From Agelaius tricolor (Eukaryota > Chordata > Aves > Passeriformes > Icteridae), in contig JALJCS010000015.1 of the NCBI GenBank assembly GCA_023055355.1, positions 17,969,516 through 18,033,515 on the forward strand: a DNA stretch of 64,000 bases, in the 5' to 3' direction. The position numbers and the translations under genes are program-made. Under the pieces are notes generated by a model, which was given only the letters and a program-made list of their open reading frames with translations, made no database searches and had not been told where the DNA came from. Each line of letters opens with the position of its first letter. Positions within the stretch are counted from its first letter, which is position 1. Positions 1 through 13,528 of the stretch are shown piece after piece.

Positions 1-1593
1 AATGCATTCTTGCTCATATAAACACATATTCAATGTCTTTTGTTGGGATTGTGTCCCATGAAAGCTGTTCTGGGGATTCCTAATTTTTCCTTCAGTTTGC
101 TGAGCACTTATATCTTCATATGTTTACCTTTAAACAACTCACTTGAGTTTTTCAAACCAGTTTTGGAGAACACTGACACAGGACACAGCAGTTGTTACTC
201 CTACTTTTGGCTTTAATTGTCAAGAACATAAATCCTTGCTTGCCAATTAATTTTTGTGCATGGTTGAGAATGGCTGCCACAGTTGGCAACTTCAAGTTGC
301 TATGGAGATATTTTCTGTTGGCTTCAAAGGGTGAATGATGATGTTTGGATGTGCTCATCACGTACCTGGAGGGTGTAGATGCATATTCACATCTTAATTC
401 ATAAATTTCCAACCTGTGCTTGAGATTTTATGTTTATTGTTTATTATAGTCAGGTAAAATGGCTTGTGTTCCCAATTCTGAATGTTCCTTCCAGAGTCAG
501 ACAAATAATATCAGTATCAAGTTTTAAAATGATTAAAACCATGAAAATTACCTCTTGTAGATGAAACAAATTCATTTATCATTTGGGATGTTGACAAAAG
601 TGCATTGGGTGTGTGTAGGTCTGATGGAAAGCAGAGAAAGAAATCTGGCCTCACTAGGGCTCAGAGTATATTTGTTAGTGAGAAGTTATTGACTCCTTTG
701 TATGTAGATTATATATGTATGTATGTAGATTTGTATGTAGAGTGTATATTATTGCCTTTCCTATTTGTGTCTGAAAATCAATGCTCAGCATAGAGGGGAA
801 AAGGAAAATAAAATCTTTGTTTCTTCCTATTCGTCATTATCCTGTGAAGAAAATCATAAACCCTTGGGATTTATAAACTAAAACACACTTGGGAGAGCTC
901 CAATGAAGAGCAGATCCTTTAGCAAAAAAATAAAAATCTCTAGAAAAGGGATCGTTAAGAGATTCTTAGGTAATTCTAGAAGAACATCCTGAGTTTTGAA
1001 AAGCCAATGTTTTATTTTGTTACTTTAACACACAATATGAGCCCCTCCAAGGGTCTCCCAGGTGTCCTGCAGGAAGTAACTGGCTGCAATATGAGAGGTA
1101 ATGAAATGCACAGTGTTCAGAATTCCTCATCCCACAGTGCTCAAGGCTACATTAATATTTACATTATGTAAATTAATTGTTAAATGCTGAATAATGTTGA
1201 ACCCAGTGTTATCTTTATAGCATTTATTATAATAGAGCATGTGGAATTTTGCAAAAATATACAGGGAATTAATAATTCTCTCTAATTGCTGGAGGAAGAT
1301 GTAATACTTTAAATGTGATATTTTATGAGTTACTAATGTTTTTTTTTTAAATGGCTCTCAAAACCCAAATGGTCATATTGGCACACATTATCATAATAAT
1401 AGAGGCAATATTGAGATATAAAGTCTGCCTAGAGAAGTTTGGGGGCGATTTTATCCTTTAAAAATATTGTTCACTCCAAGGTGAAATACATCTGGGGAAT
1501 ACTTTGGGAGCATTGCCATCAAGCTCAGGGCTAAAGTTCAGCCTTAAAATGTTTAAAGAACAGTGCCCAATTTCCAAGTATAATCAATATCCA

Positions 1594-1594
<1 letters not shown>
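1..1594. other. CDH13 intron, no gene seen
   Basis: AT-rich sequence without a recognisable coding segment, transposon or tandem array. The short open frames at 152-412 and 605-793 look random: neither has splice-like borders or a familiar motif. Assignment to the CDH13 intron is inferred from the exon at 37.7 kb, since no other gene intervenes. Confidence 0.7.
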
Positions 1595-1628
<34 letters not shown>

Positions 1629-1680
1629 AAACCAAAAAACACACCCCCCCCAAAAGAAAAAAAAAAAAAAGACAAAAATA
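1595..1680. repeat. Poly(A) and A/C-rich simple repeat
   Basis: A run of 33 A (1595-1627) is followed by an A/C-rich stretch with a C8-9 run near 1644-1651 and another A14 run to 1670. No retroposon body ending in this tail was recognised on its left side. The sequence to the right (about 1690-1940) is richer in GC and unassigned. Confidence 0.95.
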
Positions 1681-4482
1681 AGGCAAGAATTTAAAACGTG
1701 GTGGATGCTGGGTGGTGCATCAACCTTGGCAAGGAGCTGCAGAGGGGAGCATTCATGTGATGCACGGGATGGGGATCACAGCTCGGTGCTCTACTTCCCT
1801 CTAGAGTCAGTGGAAGAAATCGGTGATGAATCCTGCTCAGGGATGATGCCCTGGGAGCTCTGGGGTGCTCACTCAGCACTAAAGCAATGGCACCTGCATG
1901 ACTGAGGGTCTCAGCTGGATGCCGGCAGCTGAAAGGCAACTTCTGAAGCCAAATCCACTTTTTTCATGAAATTGGGTTTGGCGTCTGGCATATATTTATT
2001 TAGGAAGGGCAAACATTTGGTTGGTTACTCAGACTTTTAAACCATGTCCTGCTGAATCGTGGATAGAATTAGGAATTACTCATGGATGGATTTAGGAGTC
2101 ATGGATACCTAATCTTGTAATGATCATGTTGGGCTACAGAGGAGTGAAATGAAGGAATGGGAGATCAAAGTTCTCTCTGTTTGCTCTTGATTCATGTTTG
2201 GTTTGCTCATTTATTTATTGTTTTCCTGTATTGGAAGCTCTGCTCAGTCATGACCTGTGTGCACTACAGCCAGGATCTCAAATCTGCACTTTTGGCACCC
2301 TGAAACTTTGCAAAGTTTTATCAAATTTGAGGAGTATTCTTAACTTAAAAGAGGGAAAAAGGGGAACCAAATATCTTCCATTCTGTTTTGGATGACAGCT
2401 TTGTGAGGTTATAAAGTATTTTTTAAATTTTAAAGGGAACATTTCTTTGCATCTATTTATCTCTTTTAATTCTTATATTTCATTAAGATAATTGTTCTTA
2501 TGCTTTTCAGTACTCTTTTTTAGTTTCACCAGAAAAAAATACTCTGTAGTTGTATCTACTGAACAAGCTAAGTCTTACTTTAAGATTAGATTTGGTTTTC
2601 ACTTGATCTTCACTTCACTTGTGTATGCTTTTAATTTGCTTGTTTTTAGCAAACATACTTTTACTTTAAACACAAATCTAGGTAAAAAGCACGAATGTTT
2701 ATACCATAAAAATCACTCAGTTCTGAGGTGAAAAGATAAAAGCCAGGAGGGTTTTCTTCTATAAAAGTACCTTTATATAATATCCCAAAGTGACAAATGC
2801 AGTACAAATTGCCAAGTTTTTTTACAAGTTTTTGACATTATAGCCACCTGTTATGTAGGGTAAAGGAAAGTGAAATAAAATTAAGAGAAATGGTAAACAG
2901 GAAGGAAAGCAGAATGTATAACTCAGTGTAGAGATTCAGTTTCCATGTGAGCACAAAAAGCTGCTCTTTTCCTAATCTCAGTGACACAACATCCACTGTG
3001 TCTGCCTCCATAAATATCTCAGAATTACTAAACCTTCTGCAGGTCTTGAGTTTCCCCCTATGAGATAATTGTCTGTGTTACTTCTGTTTTATACACCATG
3101 AAATTAGAAAGGTTAGAGCCTGTTCAGGTTTATTGGCTTCTGTTAATTAATCTCACAGAGCCTTCCTGAATGGTTTTTATGATCCCAGCTCGGAAGAAAA
3201 GCCAGGAATGCCCCAGTGAGGGTTCTCTGGTCCCTGCTGGCACTGTCCCATTCCTTGTGTGTGTGTGGCTCCATTTCTGTCCAGGTGCTGCAGTTGTGTC
3301 CTGTATAAAAAATCTCATTTTTTGCATGGGAAGGGGCTGAGAGTAGAATTAAAAACAAAAAAAAACCCCAACAAACCCACTTTTGTTATACTGACAAACC
3401 TTAATTAAGTTTACTGCCTACCATTCACAGCTCTTGTCCCAATAACACCAGTGGCACAAGTCATTTATTTGCTTTTGGTTCAGCACATGGTTTTGCTTTT
3501 TACACATCTTTTCCTATGTTATTTACCACAGATGAGTTACTGGCAGACTGGAAATGTATCTGGCACTGACTCAAGCTCTCTTTTCTATCTACAGTATCTT
3601 TATATAAAACCCATCCTTTAGAGGTCTCAATAAAAACACTCGATAAGAACCGAGTTGATGGCACAATTAATTTATATTGGGTAACAGGCTTCTCCTTGTA
3701 AACTTGGTTATTTGGGAGTTCTGTGGACAACAAGGCAAACTATTCTATAAAATTAACTGTAAAATGATCTGTCCCCATTTCTTCCAACAACCTTTAATGT
3801 GATACCTTTTAAACAGTTCATTTTCACCCAAAACTGTAACCCAGAATATTGAAAGCAGTGCAGTGTAGCAGCTCCTGAACTCCCAGTGTCATTTGTAGGT
3901 CCATGATTCCCCATGAAAATTTCATTTTTTCTGATTCCAAAGAGATAAGCAAAGATCTAAAGAGGTAATGTGAAATTCTAGAGATAAGCAAAGATCTAAA
4001 GGTGGGAGAGGGCTGAAGAAGGAGCCAGCCTATGGATACTGGGTGTTTGTTCAGTAGGAATTGGAAAACAGACAGATACCAAGTGGCATGGATTTGCATG
4101 GGCTGCATGCTGCTCTGCTATCTTAGAATAAAGATAATTTTGTTTAGGGTTGGTGGTTATCTAGCTTCAATTCAAAAGTTCTTTGATAACTTTGCACTAT
4201 CACTGCCAGAGTGAAAAAATTTTAATTGGTAATCTGCAGGCAGATTGGCACTACTTCTGGATATTTTCTTCTTTAAAAATTATGTTGCTAATGCTGTCCT
4301 TTACACTCATATAAAATTCAAAGCTGAGATTCTTAAAGTTCTCTAACTTAACAGTTGTCACTTAATCAGCTCTGCATGTCCTCTTAAATCTGCTTTCCAA
4401 AAGGCTGCTCTTCTTCAGATTTTGCAAAGTCTGGGTCTGGAATACAGGAGGGGTAAAAGATACTAAATTTTCAAAAAAGAAC
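1681..4482. other. CDH13 intron, no gene seen
   Basis: Ordinary AT-rich intron. The one structure noted is a short local duplication: a 22-base segment beginning AGAGATAAGCAAAGATC at 3941-3962 recurs at 3980-4001. The A-rich patch near 3355-3370 is simple sequence. The more GC-rich part at 1690-1940 has overlapping open frames on both strands that match nothing I know. Confidence 0.65.
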
Positions 4483-4504
4483 AAAAAAAAAAAAAAAAAA
4501 AAAA
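4483..4504. repeat. Poly(A) tract
   Basis: 22 consecutive A residues, preceded by A-rich sequence. No recognisable retroposon sequence lies to its left. Confidence 0.9.
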
Positions 4505-7500
4505 CCAAAACCCAGAGTAGTCATAGAGGATGGAGGAAATACCTGATTCTGTGGACAGGAGACATGGGATTGCAAAAGCCTTGCTCTGCCTCTGCAGACT
4601 CCTCTGGTGACACTGGGCCAGGGAATTTCCTTCTTCAGCAGGGGAAGAGGCAAGTGTTCTCCAGAAGGATGTTTCTTCTGGATTTTCCAGACAGAGACAC
4701 TGCCAGGTCCAAGGTGCTTAAAAAGATGCAGATTTTCTTTATTAAACGTTTCCATATTTACCAGTTTTGGAGGAAGTCTTGATAGTCTCTAATGCTGCTA
4801 AGCAAAGGGGAAAGGACTGGAAAGGAACTCAGGGGAACATTCCTTCCTTGAAGAGCCCTCACTATGAGCTTTTCTGCATGAGGTCACAATTTCAGGCTCA
4901 AAATGCACTTTTAAACATGGTTTTGCAATGCCTGTAGGATTTGAGAGTCCAACCATGATTGTTGTTCTCAGAGCGTTTATCACTGTGCCAGCAAAAGATT
5001 GTAGGTGAAAACTGCATAGTCTGAGCAGCACAGGTTCTGTTTTATGTTTTTATCCATCACTGCTTGAGAGTGTAGGAATTGTCCTTGTTGTGCTTTGTGT
5101 TTGTCATGACTTCTGCTCTCTCCTACCATGAGGAAGCTGGGTCATGTCCCCAGCCTGGTGACCCAGAGCTGTGACAGTGCAGTTGAAAACTTGGATCTTT
5201 CTGGAGTTGGCTTTGCTGAAATTGCTCAGCTTTCAGTTAGTGAATTTAATAGCAGATAACAACGAATCTTCCTGCATGACATCACTGTTTTGCCAGTACT
5301 GCTGTAATTTTTCATCCATCAGTCCCAATGAGGAGCCAAAGCACATCCAAGCACACCCCTCTCTCATTAACATTTATTTATTTATTGCTGGACTTAGAGC
5401 AGTGCTGACTGCAGAGCTGACAGTGGCTGTCCAACACGTGCTCCTTCTCAGGAAAGGGACAAAATCTGGTTTATGGATTGTGGGTTTGTTTCAGGAGGAT
5501 GTGAGTGAGTGAAGCAGTGTTTGCCAGCCCTGCTGGTAAATCTGATTTGTGACAAAGTTACCATGGGCTGATTTGAATATTGAGTAAGAGGAAGACCACT
5601 GCTGTGTGTCTCTACACAGTAGCTGCCACATCAATCATAACTTATAAGTACTCAGCTTTCTCTTAGAGGTAATTGCAGATATGTTTACATTTTGCATAAA
5701 AAGAAATGACCAATCTAATCTTAAAATCCACAAGTGCTGGAATGAATCTGCTTCCCAGCCTGTCTCCCTTGTTAATCTTCTCTGCAGACAGGCAGCTTGG
5801 CAGAGCAAGCCAGCAAATGTATCTCAAAATGCTTGATTCCAACTAAAGTTGAAATGTTTAATAGGATGAATATTTGAATTTCATTATACTTTATACCATG
5901 GAAATAACATTGCAGGCATTTATTAAAAAAGCAAACCTGGTCCTTCATTTGGCCTATAAATTCTGTCTATGATGAATGTTGGAACAGGAGTATAAGCCAA
6001 TATATTTCCTCAGCTGCCTCCCTAAACATTAAAGTGACATAAAATGCCCAATGATCTGGAACTCCTTTGCCTTGGGACCTCTGCTAACAAGACTTTCAGC
6101 TGTGGCATTGGAGGCCAGGAATTACTGGGACCTCTCCTTCATGGAGTGGAGTTATCAAATGACTGATTACAACTGAATGTTCTTATTTCTAGGTATTACA
6201 TAATCCATCCTGGAATTATTTTCCAAATCAAAGTGTCAGGTGTCCAGGTTCTTTCGCTGTGGTGTGGACAAAGCTCTTGTCAAAGAGCTGAATTCAAAGC
6301 TGATGCTACTGAATAGCAGCAGGGATTGATTTTGGCTCTTTAAGAGCCAAATCAATAAGAGGATCATGTACAGAGAAAACTAAGTCAAGCCTGCCTTGTA
6401 TGCCTTCCTAAATAAGAATTTTATTTATACATATAAATATTTATATATGTATGTGTGTACGTATTCTGAAAAACTAGATTCCAGCAGCCTGTCTGTAAAA
6501 CATTGAGAGTTTTGAAGGAAATTCATTTAACTGAATTTTTAGAAGTGAAAAAAAATAATAATTTCATCATTCTCTCAATGTCCTCTTTCTACAACACTTT
6601 TCCAGAATTGTTACCTTTTATAATCACACAGACTCAATACATGAACTTGAGCACTACTACAAAGGGAATTTTTTCTCATTGGTTTCTCATTGCTTTGATG
6701 TGCTAATTTCTGTTAAGAATAGTTTAGGAATAATTAAAGCATCTCTGAAATAGTTCTCTTGAGAGGCTGGGAGTCACCTACTAATGATATTCAAGAACTA
6801 CTGAAAGTGACATCATCCCACTGTATTAAATAGTGCTGAAACTTTGTGTGTTTCCTAATGCCTCACTTAAGCTAGAAGTGAGAAATTAAAAGAGTGAGGA
6901 AAAAAGATATACATTTACACACCTCTGGTTAAGGGTTTGCTTTATACAAGCATAGCTTTTCCTGATTTTTCTTTATTTCTGTCTGATTTTTCTTTATTTC
7001 TGTCTCATTTAACCTTTTGCCTTCATGGCAGCTGTTGAACTGCAGACAATTTGGACCTTCTAGAAGTTTTTAGCTGTGACATTTTTTGTGGGCTTTTTTT
7101 CATCAATTTCTTAACTTTTTAACGTTGTGCTCCAAATGTAGAAATTACAAAGGAAATCTCTTGCTAAATGTATCCAACAGATCCCCTACTTCACTTGCAA
7201 ATGACCATCCTTTGTTAAAAAAAAAAATATGTTGCACAGCTTGTAGCTAATAGAAGCCCCAAAAGATAATGAGTTCTCTATTGCAGAACAGATGTATGCT
7301 GCTCCTTTTATCATAAGGAGTAGATTTACAGGAGAAAAAAATTGCAGTAACCCTTGAATATTCACAGCTTTGCTGGCAGTCCTTGCTGCCTGTTATTACA
7401 TGAAAAAGGGCACTGTGGCAACTGAAAGTCAAAAGCAATTAAATAAAAGCTAAAACGATACATACCAGGTTGAACATCTAACAAAGACGACAACGAGTTG

Positions 7501-7806
7501 TTGGAGAGTAGGGGAAAAAAATGGAAAAGGACTAAGAGGAGAAGCTATTAAATGAAATATTGGCTGGTAGTTCCCTGCAAACTCATTAATTGGGAAGTAA
7601 TTCTAACAAGCAGGCAATTGCCAAAAGCTGCAGTGGAGAACGTACAGAAAAAAATTATGATCACAGCAAGTTGGTTATTTCTTTTTTCCCTGAAACAATA
7701 TCATTCCCTCTACAGCTCCAGTGCCACAGGGGCCTGGAAAACACAGGATCACATTCCCTCCAGGAGAGCCAGGGAGGTGCTCCAAGTCTGTGCTCTGAGG
7801 CCATGT
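4505..7806. other. CDH13 intron, no gene seen
   Basis: AT-rich intron. A 21-base unit (TGATTTTTCTTTATTTCTGTC) occurs twice head to tail at 6963-7004. A mixed TA/TG stretch lies at 6428-6461. No exon with splice signals and a familiar protein motif was found. Confidence 0.65.
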
Positions 7807-8120
7807 GGTCTCCAAAATCACGCCAGATCCATTGGTTTTCCATTTGGTCTCCAAAGTCAGGCCAGACCCATTCCTTTTCTACATGTTCTCCAAAGTCAGA
7901 CCAGATCCGTTGCTTTTCCATGTGGTCTCCAAGGTCACACCAGATCCATTGCTTTGAGGCCATGTGGTCTCCAAGGTCACACCAGATCCATTGCTTTTCC
8001 ATTTGGCCTCCAAGGTCACACCAGATCCGTTGCTTTTCCACGTGGTCTCCAGAGTCAGAGCAATCCATTCCTTTTCCACATGGTCTCCAAAGTCACATCG
8101 GATCCATTCCTTTTCCATTT
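7807..8120. repeat. 39-bp minisatellite, eight copies
   Basis: Tandem units begin GGTCTCCAAAGTCA and continue through CCAGATCCATT and CTTTTCCATGT. Starts are at about 7807, 7846, 7885, 7924, 7966, 8005, 8044 and 8082. The fourth unit is 42 bp because it carries GAGGCCATGT, which also stands just before the array. Units differ by a few substitutions. A 39-bp period is a multiple of three, so stop-free frames persist on both strands. These yield repetitive open frames of 135-281 codons that are by-products of the period, not genes. Confidence 0.93.
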
Positions 8121-10819
8121 TTGACAGATAAGAGATGGAGAATGGCCCCTTCCCCATCTGGAATGTTCTCCCAGTTCAACCCTCCTTCCCCAGGGGCCAT
8201 CAGCAGCCCAGCCATGGAGCCCTCCCTCCTCACTGGGTGTTTGTCCTGTCAGCCACAGCTGTGGGACCTCCTTGCTAAGGAAGGGCACAGATGTTTTCTG
8301 GAAGGGGGAAACGCAATTCCTCAAATATTTTGTCCTCGTGGTCCCAGGGAAATGTTCTTTGCAAGTGGGAACAGTGAATTATTTGTGCAGCTCTGTCACA
8401 GCATCCCACTGCACTTCCCTTCCAGGACTCTGTAAATCAAGATACAGCCACAGCCCTGGGCCCAGCACTCTAATGTGCCATTGTGGTGCTAAATTAGCAG
8501 TTTTCTGAAGGATAGAGAAATTCAGAAGCAGTAGGGTGTAATAATTTCTTAATTGCTTAGCATTTTGGCATGAAATTGTAGGTTGGACTTGGAACTGCAG
8601 GAGGAAAATAAAGATAAATCACAAAATCATCTAGACTCATGAGAAACACCTTTAGTAACAAGTAATGTCAGAGCTTTTAACGGCTTTTAAGATTTAAGGA
8701 TGTTCTTTCTGGATATATGTTTATTTTGAAAGCTGTATTTCATCCATAGTACTTAAACCATTTTGGAGCATGTTTTATTTTTAATAGTACAATGATCATT
8801 TTCCACGGTCTGCTTGGGATGTGCCATTTGAGATGCTGAAATTACTGCTAAATTATTTCAGTTTCACTGTAACAGCATTCTATCCAAGTCATGCATTTAA
8901 CATACCTTAAATTAGTGTGGCCAAATAATAATAAAAAAAAATTAATGGCTCTTTTTTGTGTTGGTTTAGCAAGAGAAAAATGCATCTCATACAACACTGA
9001 TGTTTCAGTTCTCATTTGAAGCCTGGTTAAATCCTCTCCCCGTGGATTTCAGTGACATTTTGTGTGGTCTAAGCCGTGTTCTGTGCAGGTGTCATCAGCA
9101 GATATCTGTGACTCAGCTTTTGGACAATATTAATGGATTAATATGAATAGATTATTAATGGAAGCAGAGACCTTCTCTTAACAACTCCTGTGTGTTCTTT
9201 GGGGAATTGGTTGGATTCAAACCCCAAATGCACAAAAGGAATTATTTCACTCTGTGGGTTTAGTGCAAGCCCTCCATGCAATGTCTTCAGTAGGCCACAA
9301 TTCCCCTGCTGAAGAAGAAATTTGGAGAACAAATCCATATTTAAGTCAAGTTACAGGAATAGTAGCAGACATCATTTAGGGACAATGCCCATCTCCAGTT
9401 ATTGAGAATGGGAGTTAAAAACTTTCAGCAGTAACAGCAGATAATTGTGAAAATATCAGCTTTTGGAGTTGAAGATGCATATATAACTTTATAGAATATA
9501 TAAAGATAAAATGTAAGTGCAGAATGACTGTTTCTATATAAAACAGTAATTGCTTTTTTGTCTCCCTTGTATTAATCTTTGCTTCTGGTACTTTTTCACC
9601 CAGAATAGCACAAGCCAAACACCAAATTCCACTTTCATTATTTGAATAGAGGCCAAGTGTAGTTTCATTTCTTTACCTGAGTATTCCTGCAGAACCCAGG
9701 GCTGGCTGGTTTTTGTAGGGTTTTGGCAATCTCTCTCATTATGTGCTTCTTTCTACGTGTACTGGAGGTTTGGGGGGCTTTTGCCACATCATTTTCCTGA
9801 CTGCCTGTACAGACGTTTTTTCTGGTTTTGGCACAGCTTCTGTTGCCTTTGTAAGTAATTGTGATAGATCAAGAAAAAATAAGATAAAGCTGAAGGATAC
9901 TTCAGGAGCAGGAAGAGAACTTTTTCTTTCATTTAGGAGATCTGTCTATGCACCACACCTTCATTAAGACATGGTTTCATTAACAAATCACTCCTGTGCT
10001 GCTCAGTGAGTGGTCTGATTTCTGGATTTAAATCTTGCTCATGACTCCAGAGGTTTTGACCTTAAGTTTGGGGGGTGCATCCCTTTTTTTTGTGTTTGGT
10101 TGTTTTTTTCCTCAAAATGAAATCTCAAGCTGCTGGATTGCTAATGGAGTTTAGCTTCTGTTTCTCTTGGGATTTGTAAACAGACAAAGTTCACTGATAT
10201 ATAAATTATCAGCCAGGTCCAAAGCCTTGTCCTGCTGTTGAGTGACATCTTTTCATTGCTTTTGAAAGGAGGCTTTATAACCTCAAATCCCAACAATTTA
10301 TTTTCCTGCAATTTTCTCATTTTCCCCAGAAGGCTCAGATCCTTCAAGGTGCTGAAGTGGCTCCATTTCATTCTGTGGTAGGAAAAGAGCTCAGCTTTTC
10401 TCTGAGGTTGCCTTGCACCTGCCAAGATTGACTTCAGTGTTGGGTGAGACAGAGATGGAGGTGATCCAGCAAGGGATTGAGGGGAATCAGGGTGCTTGGT
10501 CCAGACATGGGCACCAAATTAAGAGAGGATGGGGGGTGTGAAGGTCAGGCTTGCCTGGCACTAGGGTGGTGATCCAGGTCAGAATGATGACAAAAATAAT
10601 GTGCCTAAACTCCAGCCAGAATAAAAATTGGTTGTTATCTACTCTTGAGGATCATTCATCTCACCCTCACAGTTTTTAGGGCAGTGGATGAAGTAGCAAA
10701 GGGACTCCTGTTCTCCTTTGTGGGCTGTGTTATCAGATTGTTTAATTTTGCCATGGCTATAATTTGATTGGATTAATTCAGTCCTTACTAAACTGGGATG
10801 GAGTCACTGTGCAAAGCCA
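8121..10819. other. CDH13 intron, no gene seen
   Basis: The first 350 bases are moderately GC-rich without a recognised repeat; the rest is AT-rich intron. No exon, RNA gene or transposon was recognised. Confidence 0.65.
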
Positions 10820-11003
10820 TCACAGCATCATGGAATACCCAGAGTTGGGAGACACCCATCAGGGTCATCCAGACACCCCAAAACCCCACCCTGTGCCTGA
10901 GAGCTTTGTCCAGAGGTTTCCTGACCTCAGGGTTAGAGCCATGGCCATTCCTTGGGCCATGCTCAGTGCCCCAACACCCTCTGGGGGAAAACCAGAGATA
11001 GAT
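10820..11003 (-). mobile_element. CR1 LINE fragment, 3' part, reverse orientation
   Basis: Read on + it runs through AGCATCATGGAATACCCAGA, TCATCCAGACACCCC, GTGCCTGAGAGCTTTGTCCA, CCTGACCTCAGG and CAACACCCTCTGGGGGAAAA. This is the known order of the reverse complement of a CR1 3' end. It is clearly diverged, hence old. CR1 is the main avian non-LTR retroposon and its copies are nearly always truncated at the 5' end. Confidence 0.82.
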
Positions 11004-11009
11004 CTCACA

Positions 11010-11807
11010 AAAAAGAGTAAAATACATTGAGAGCTGTGCTTCTGTAGCACTGCCATGGCAGGACTCTGGGGGTGTGCATTTGGGGGTCACACCTCGGTAT
11101 TGAGGTCCCTCTCTGATTATCCTCACTGTTGTCAGTGCAGTGCAGAATCAGCATTCATTTGCAGAGTTCACTAGGAAAAAAAAATCTTTGTCTCAGCAGT
11201 GATGTTTCCCTTTCTGTTTTCCTAGAGCTCTCTTCGTGTCATTTCAACGACAATTTTAAGATTGGATAAATGATTTAGGGCAGAATGTGATTGCTGCCTC
11301 TAGTCCTTAGGTGGGGAAAAAAAAGTAATTCTCTGTTATTGGATCTATTTTTTATTATTATTTTTAACAATATAATTTTAGGCTGCAATTTTGACAGCTG
11401 AATTGCAGAAAGAATGAATAAATTACAGCCATTCACACCTGCCATTTAGTAAATTTCTTTTTTAATGACATATACCCAGTTGATATGCCAGTATCATAAA
11501 TGACTACATGCATGCAAAGCATTCAAGAATAAATTCTTATAAATTCTTCCTCACATTTAGCCAGCTGACAATCACATGGGGTATATAAAGAGTGATAGGG
11601 AAATGTCATTTTGACAGTAATGTGCTAATTGCTGGTGGCAGGAGGCCATGGATGGTGATGATGATGATGGCAAAGGGGGAATTCTGACTGTGTTGCCCCA
11701 TTGATGAGTGTTTCAAAGAGGACACAGGAGGGGCTGTCAGAGCAGAGGGAAAGGCTGCAGAAGGCAGTGAGGGCTGTTGGGATTTGGCCAGGGGGCCCAG
11801 CTGAGCC
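11010..11807. other. CDH13 intron between CR1 fragments
   Basis: AT-rich intron with a short GATGATGATGATGG run near 11655-11669. No gene or additional repeat was recognised. Confidence 0.6.
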
Positions 11808-11915
11808 AGGGTGGAGTCACCATCCCTGGCAGTGTTTGGAGGTGGCACCTGAGGATGGGGTTTAGTGGTGAGCATGGGAGTGGGGCTGGGTGGACTTCAT
11901 GGTCATACAGGGATT
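11808..11915 (+). mobile_element. CR1 LINE fragment, 3' end
   Basis: GGTGGAGTCACCATCCCTGG, then GGTGGCACCTGAGG and GGGCTGGGTGGACTTCATGG follow the order of a CR1 3' untranslated end (GTGGAGTC..CCCTGG, then GTTGGACT..GAT). Internal deletions and many substitutions suggest an old copy. Confidence 0.7.
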
Positions 11916-13447
11916 TTCTGAGTGTTGACTCTGTGATTTGAGCCTCTCAACCATTCATTTCTTAACCAGCCCAGAGCTCTGGGATGGGTTTCACAGCAAA
12001 AACTTGCAGCCTTTGAGATGAAAACACACATAATACACACTGGGGGAAAAAAGGCTCTTTTTCCATTTCTGAGACAAGTGAAGGAGCACTTCCTCATGTT
12101 GTGACCTTCTGCAACAACCAATACAGAAATAACCAAGCAGGTTTCATTCCCAGCTGTAGGCTGTGTCTGGCACTGTGAGATCTGCAGTGAACTCCAAATT
12201 CAGCAATACCCCAAACCAATTCCAGTTGTGTGGAATACTGAAAAAGCTGCCACCAAATGTTTGCTCCTGTAGAAATAAAAGAAACACAAAGCCCTGTGTT
12301 AAAATGTCAGTGTGGGACAGGGTGTGAACTGTTAAAAACAAAGCATGAATTCAACACATTCCCTTTACCAACCTTGCTGTACAAATTTCCAACTGGAATT
12401 TCCTAGCAGCAAAGAGATTCTGTGCACCTCTCACAGGGTGAGCTTTCAGTGCATCTGCAGCAAGTTTGAGCAGTTAGGAAGTTCTAATAAGTGAGTTTTT
12501 GGTTATGCAGTTATGTTTGCCAAAGATTTTATTGTGAGAAAATTATTTTTCTCATTGCTTTATGTTTTAAAAAGCTTTTTCAGCATCTCTATAGTTCTTT
12601 GGTAAATATGTAAGGCAGAAAGATACTCAAGTCAATTCTAAATAATTGGGGTTTTATATTGTAATTCCATTTGTTTCTGCAAATATTTTAAAATTATGAC
12701 TCACTGGGGATGAATTTCTCCTAACCTGTTTTTTATTATCTCATTTTACACTACACCTTTTTAATATATTTTTAATGTGCTATTAGTCATTGCAATAACT
12801 CTTTCTCGCTTTTCCCATTGGCTTCTCAAGCTGCTGTAATGCAAAATGATTTTCCTTTCTCTGGGTTCTTTTTTGGGGGGGAATAATCTTGAGGGATTTG
12901 TGCCTGGGAGGAGAACACCAGCAGCAAAGCACTCACCACGGAGCTTTAAAGGGAACAGATCACCCTGAGTGACACTTCTGCAGGAGTTGCCCCTAATTAA
13001 AGCTGAGAAAAATATGGACTTTCCATCAGTGTTGGCTTCACTTGGCTTTCCCTGCTCAGGTGAGGCACGAGGCAGGAGATGTGAATAGAATCAAACTGGT
13101 TTTGAGGAGAGATCCTGAAATTTTCCTATTGTTTTACTGCCTCTGATTGATCTGGTAATTGCTCATGACTTGGCTGATCAGAGACAGGTGTTCTATAGGA
13201 AACTTGCCAAAATCACTTTGAAAAAAACTGGATGGAAAGCCTGAAACACTTGAATTTTACCTTTGATGTTGGGAGCTTTGGTGATCGTGATCCTCATCTT
13301 TCACTACATTACCTGACAGCCCTTTCTGTCAAACTAAACCTCCCAAAAGAGGGGGTTTCCTACATTTGAAGCCTTTTAATTTAGAAAAAGTAATGTACAG
13401 TGAGCACTCTGAGGGTAATTTCATGTGAAATGCTCTTTTTTCCTGTC
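11916..13447. other. CDH13 intron, no gene seen
   Basis: AT-rich intron. Open frames here are short and carry no recognisable motif. Confidence 0.6.
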
Positions 13448-13528
13448 CCTGCCCATGGCAGGGGTGGAACTGGATGATTTTTAAGGTCCTTTCCAGCACA
13501 GACCATTCCCTGACTCTCTGATTTTTCC
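13448..13528 (+). mobile_element. CR1 LINE fragment, extreme 3' end
   Basis: CCTGCCCATGGCAGGGGTGG, then AACTGGATGATTTTTAAGG, then TCCTTTCCAGCACAGACCAT form the terminal CR1 block, followed by a decayed copy of the 8-bp tail (ATTCTRTG-like; here ACTCTCTGATT). Only about 80 bp remain, as expected of a strongly 5'-truncated copy. Confidence 0.85.

Noticed and set aside
1595..1680. Poly(A) tail of a retroposed gene
   Set aside because: No gene-like body precedes the tail, and the tract mixes A and C blocks as a simple repeat does.
7590..8435. 281-codon + strand open frame as a gene
   Set aside because: Most of it is the 39-bp minisatellite, whose length is divisible by three. The opposite strand is equally open and no motif is recognisable in the rest.
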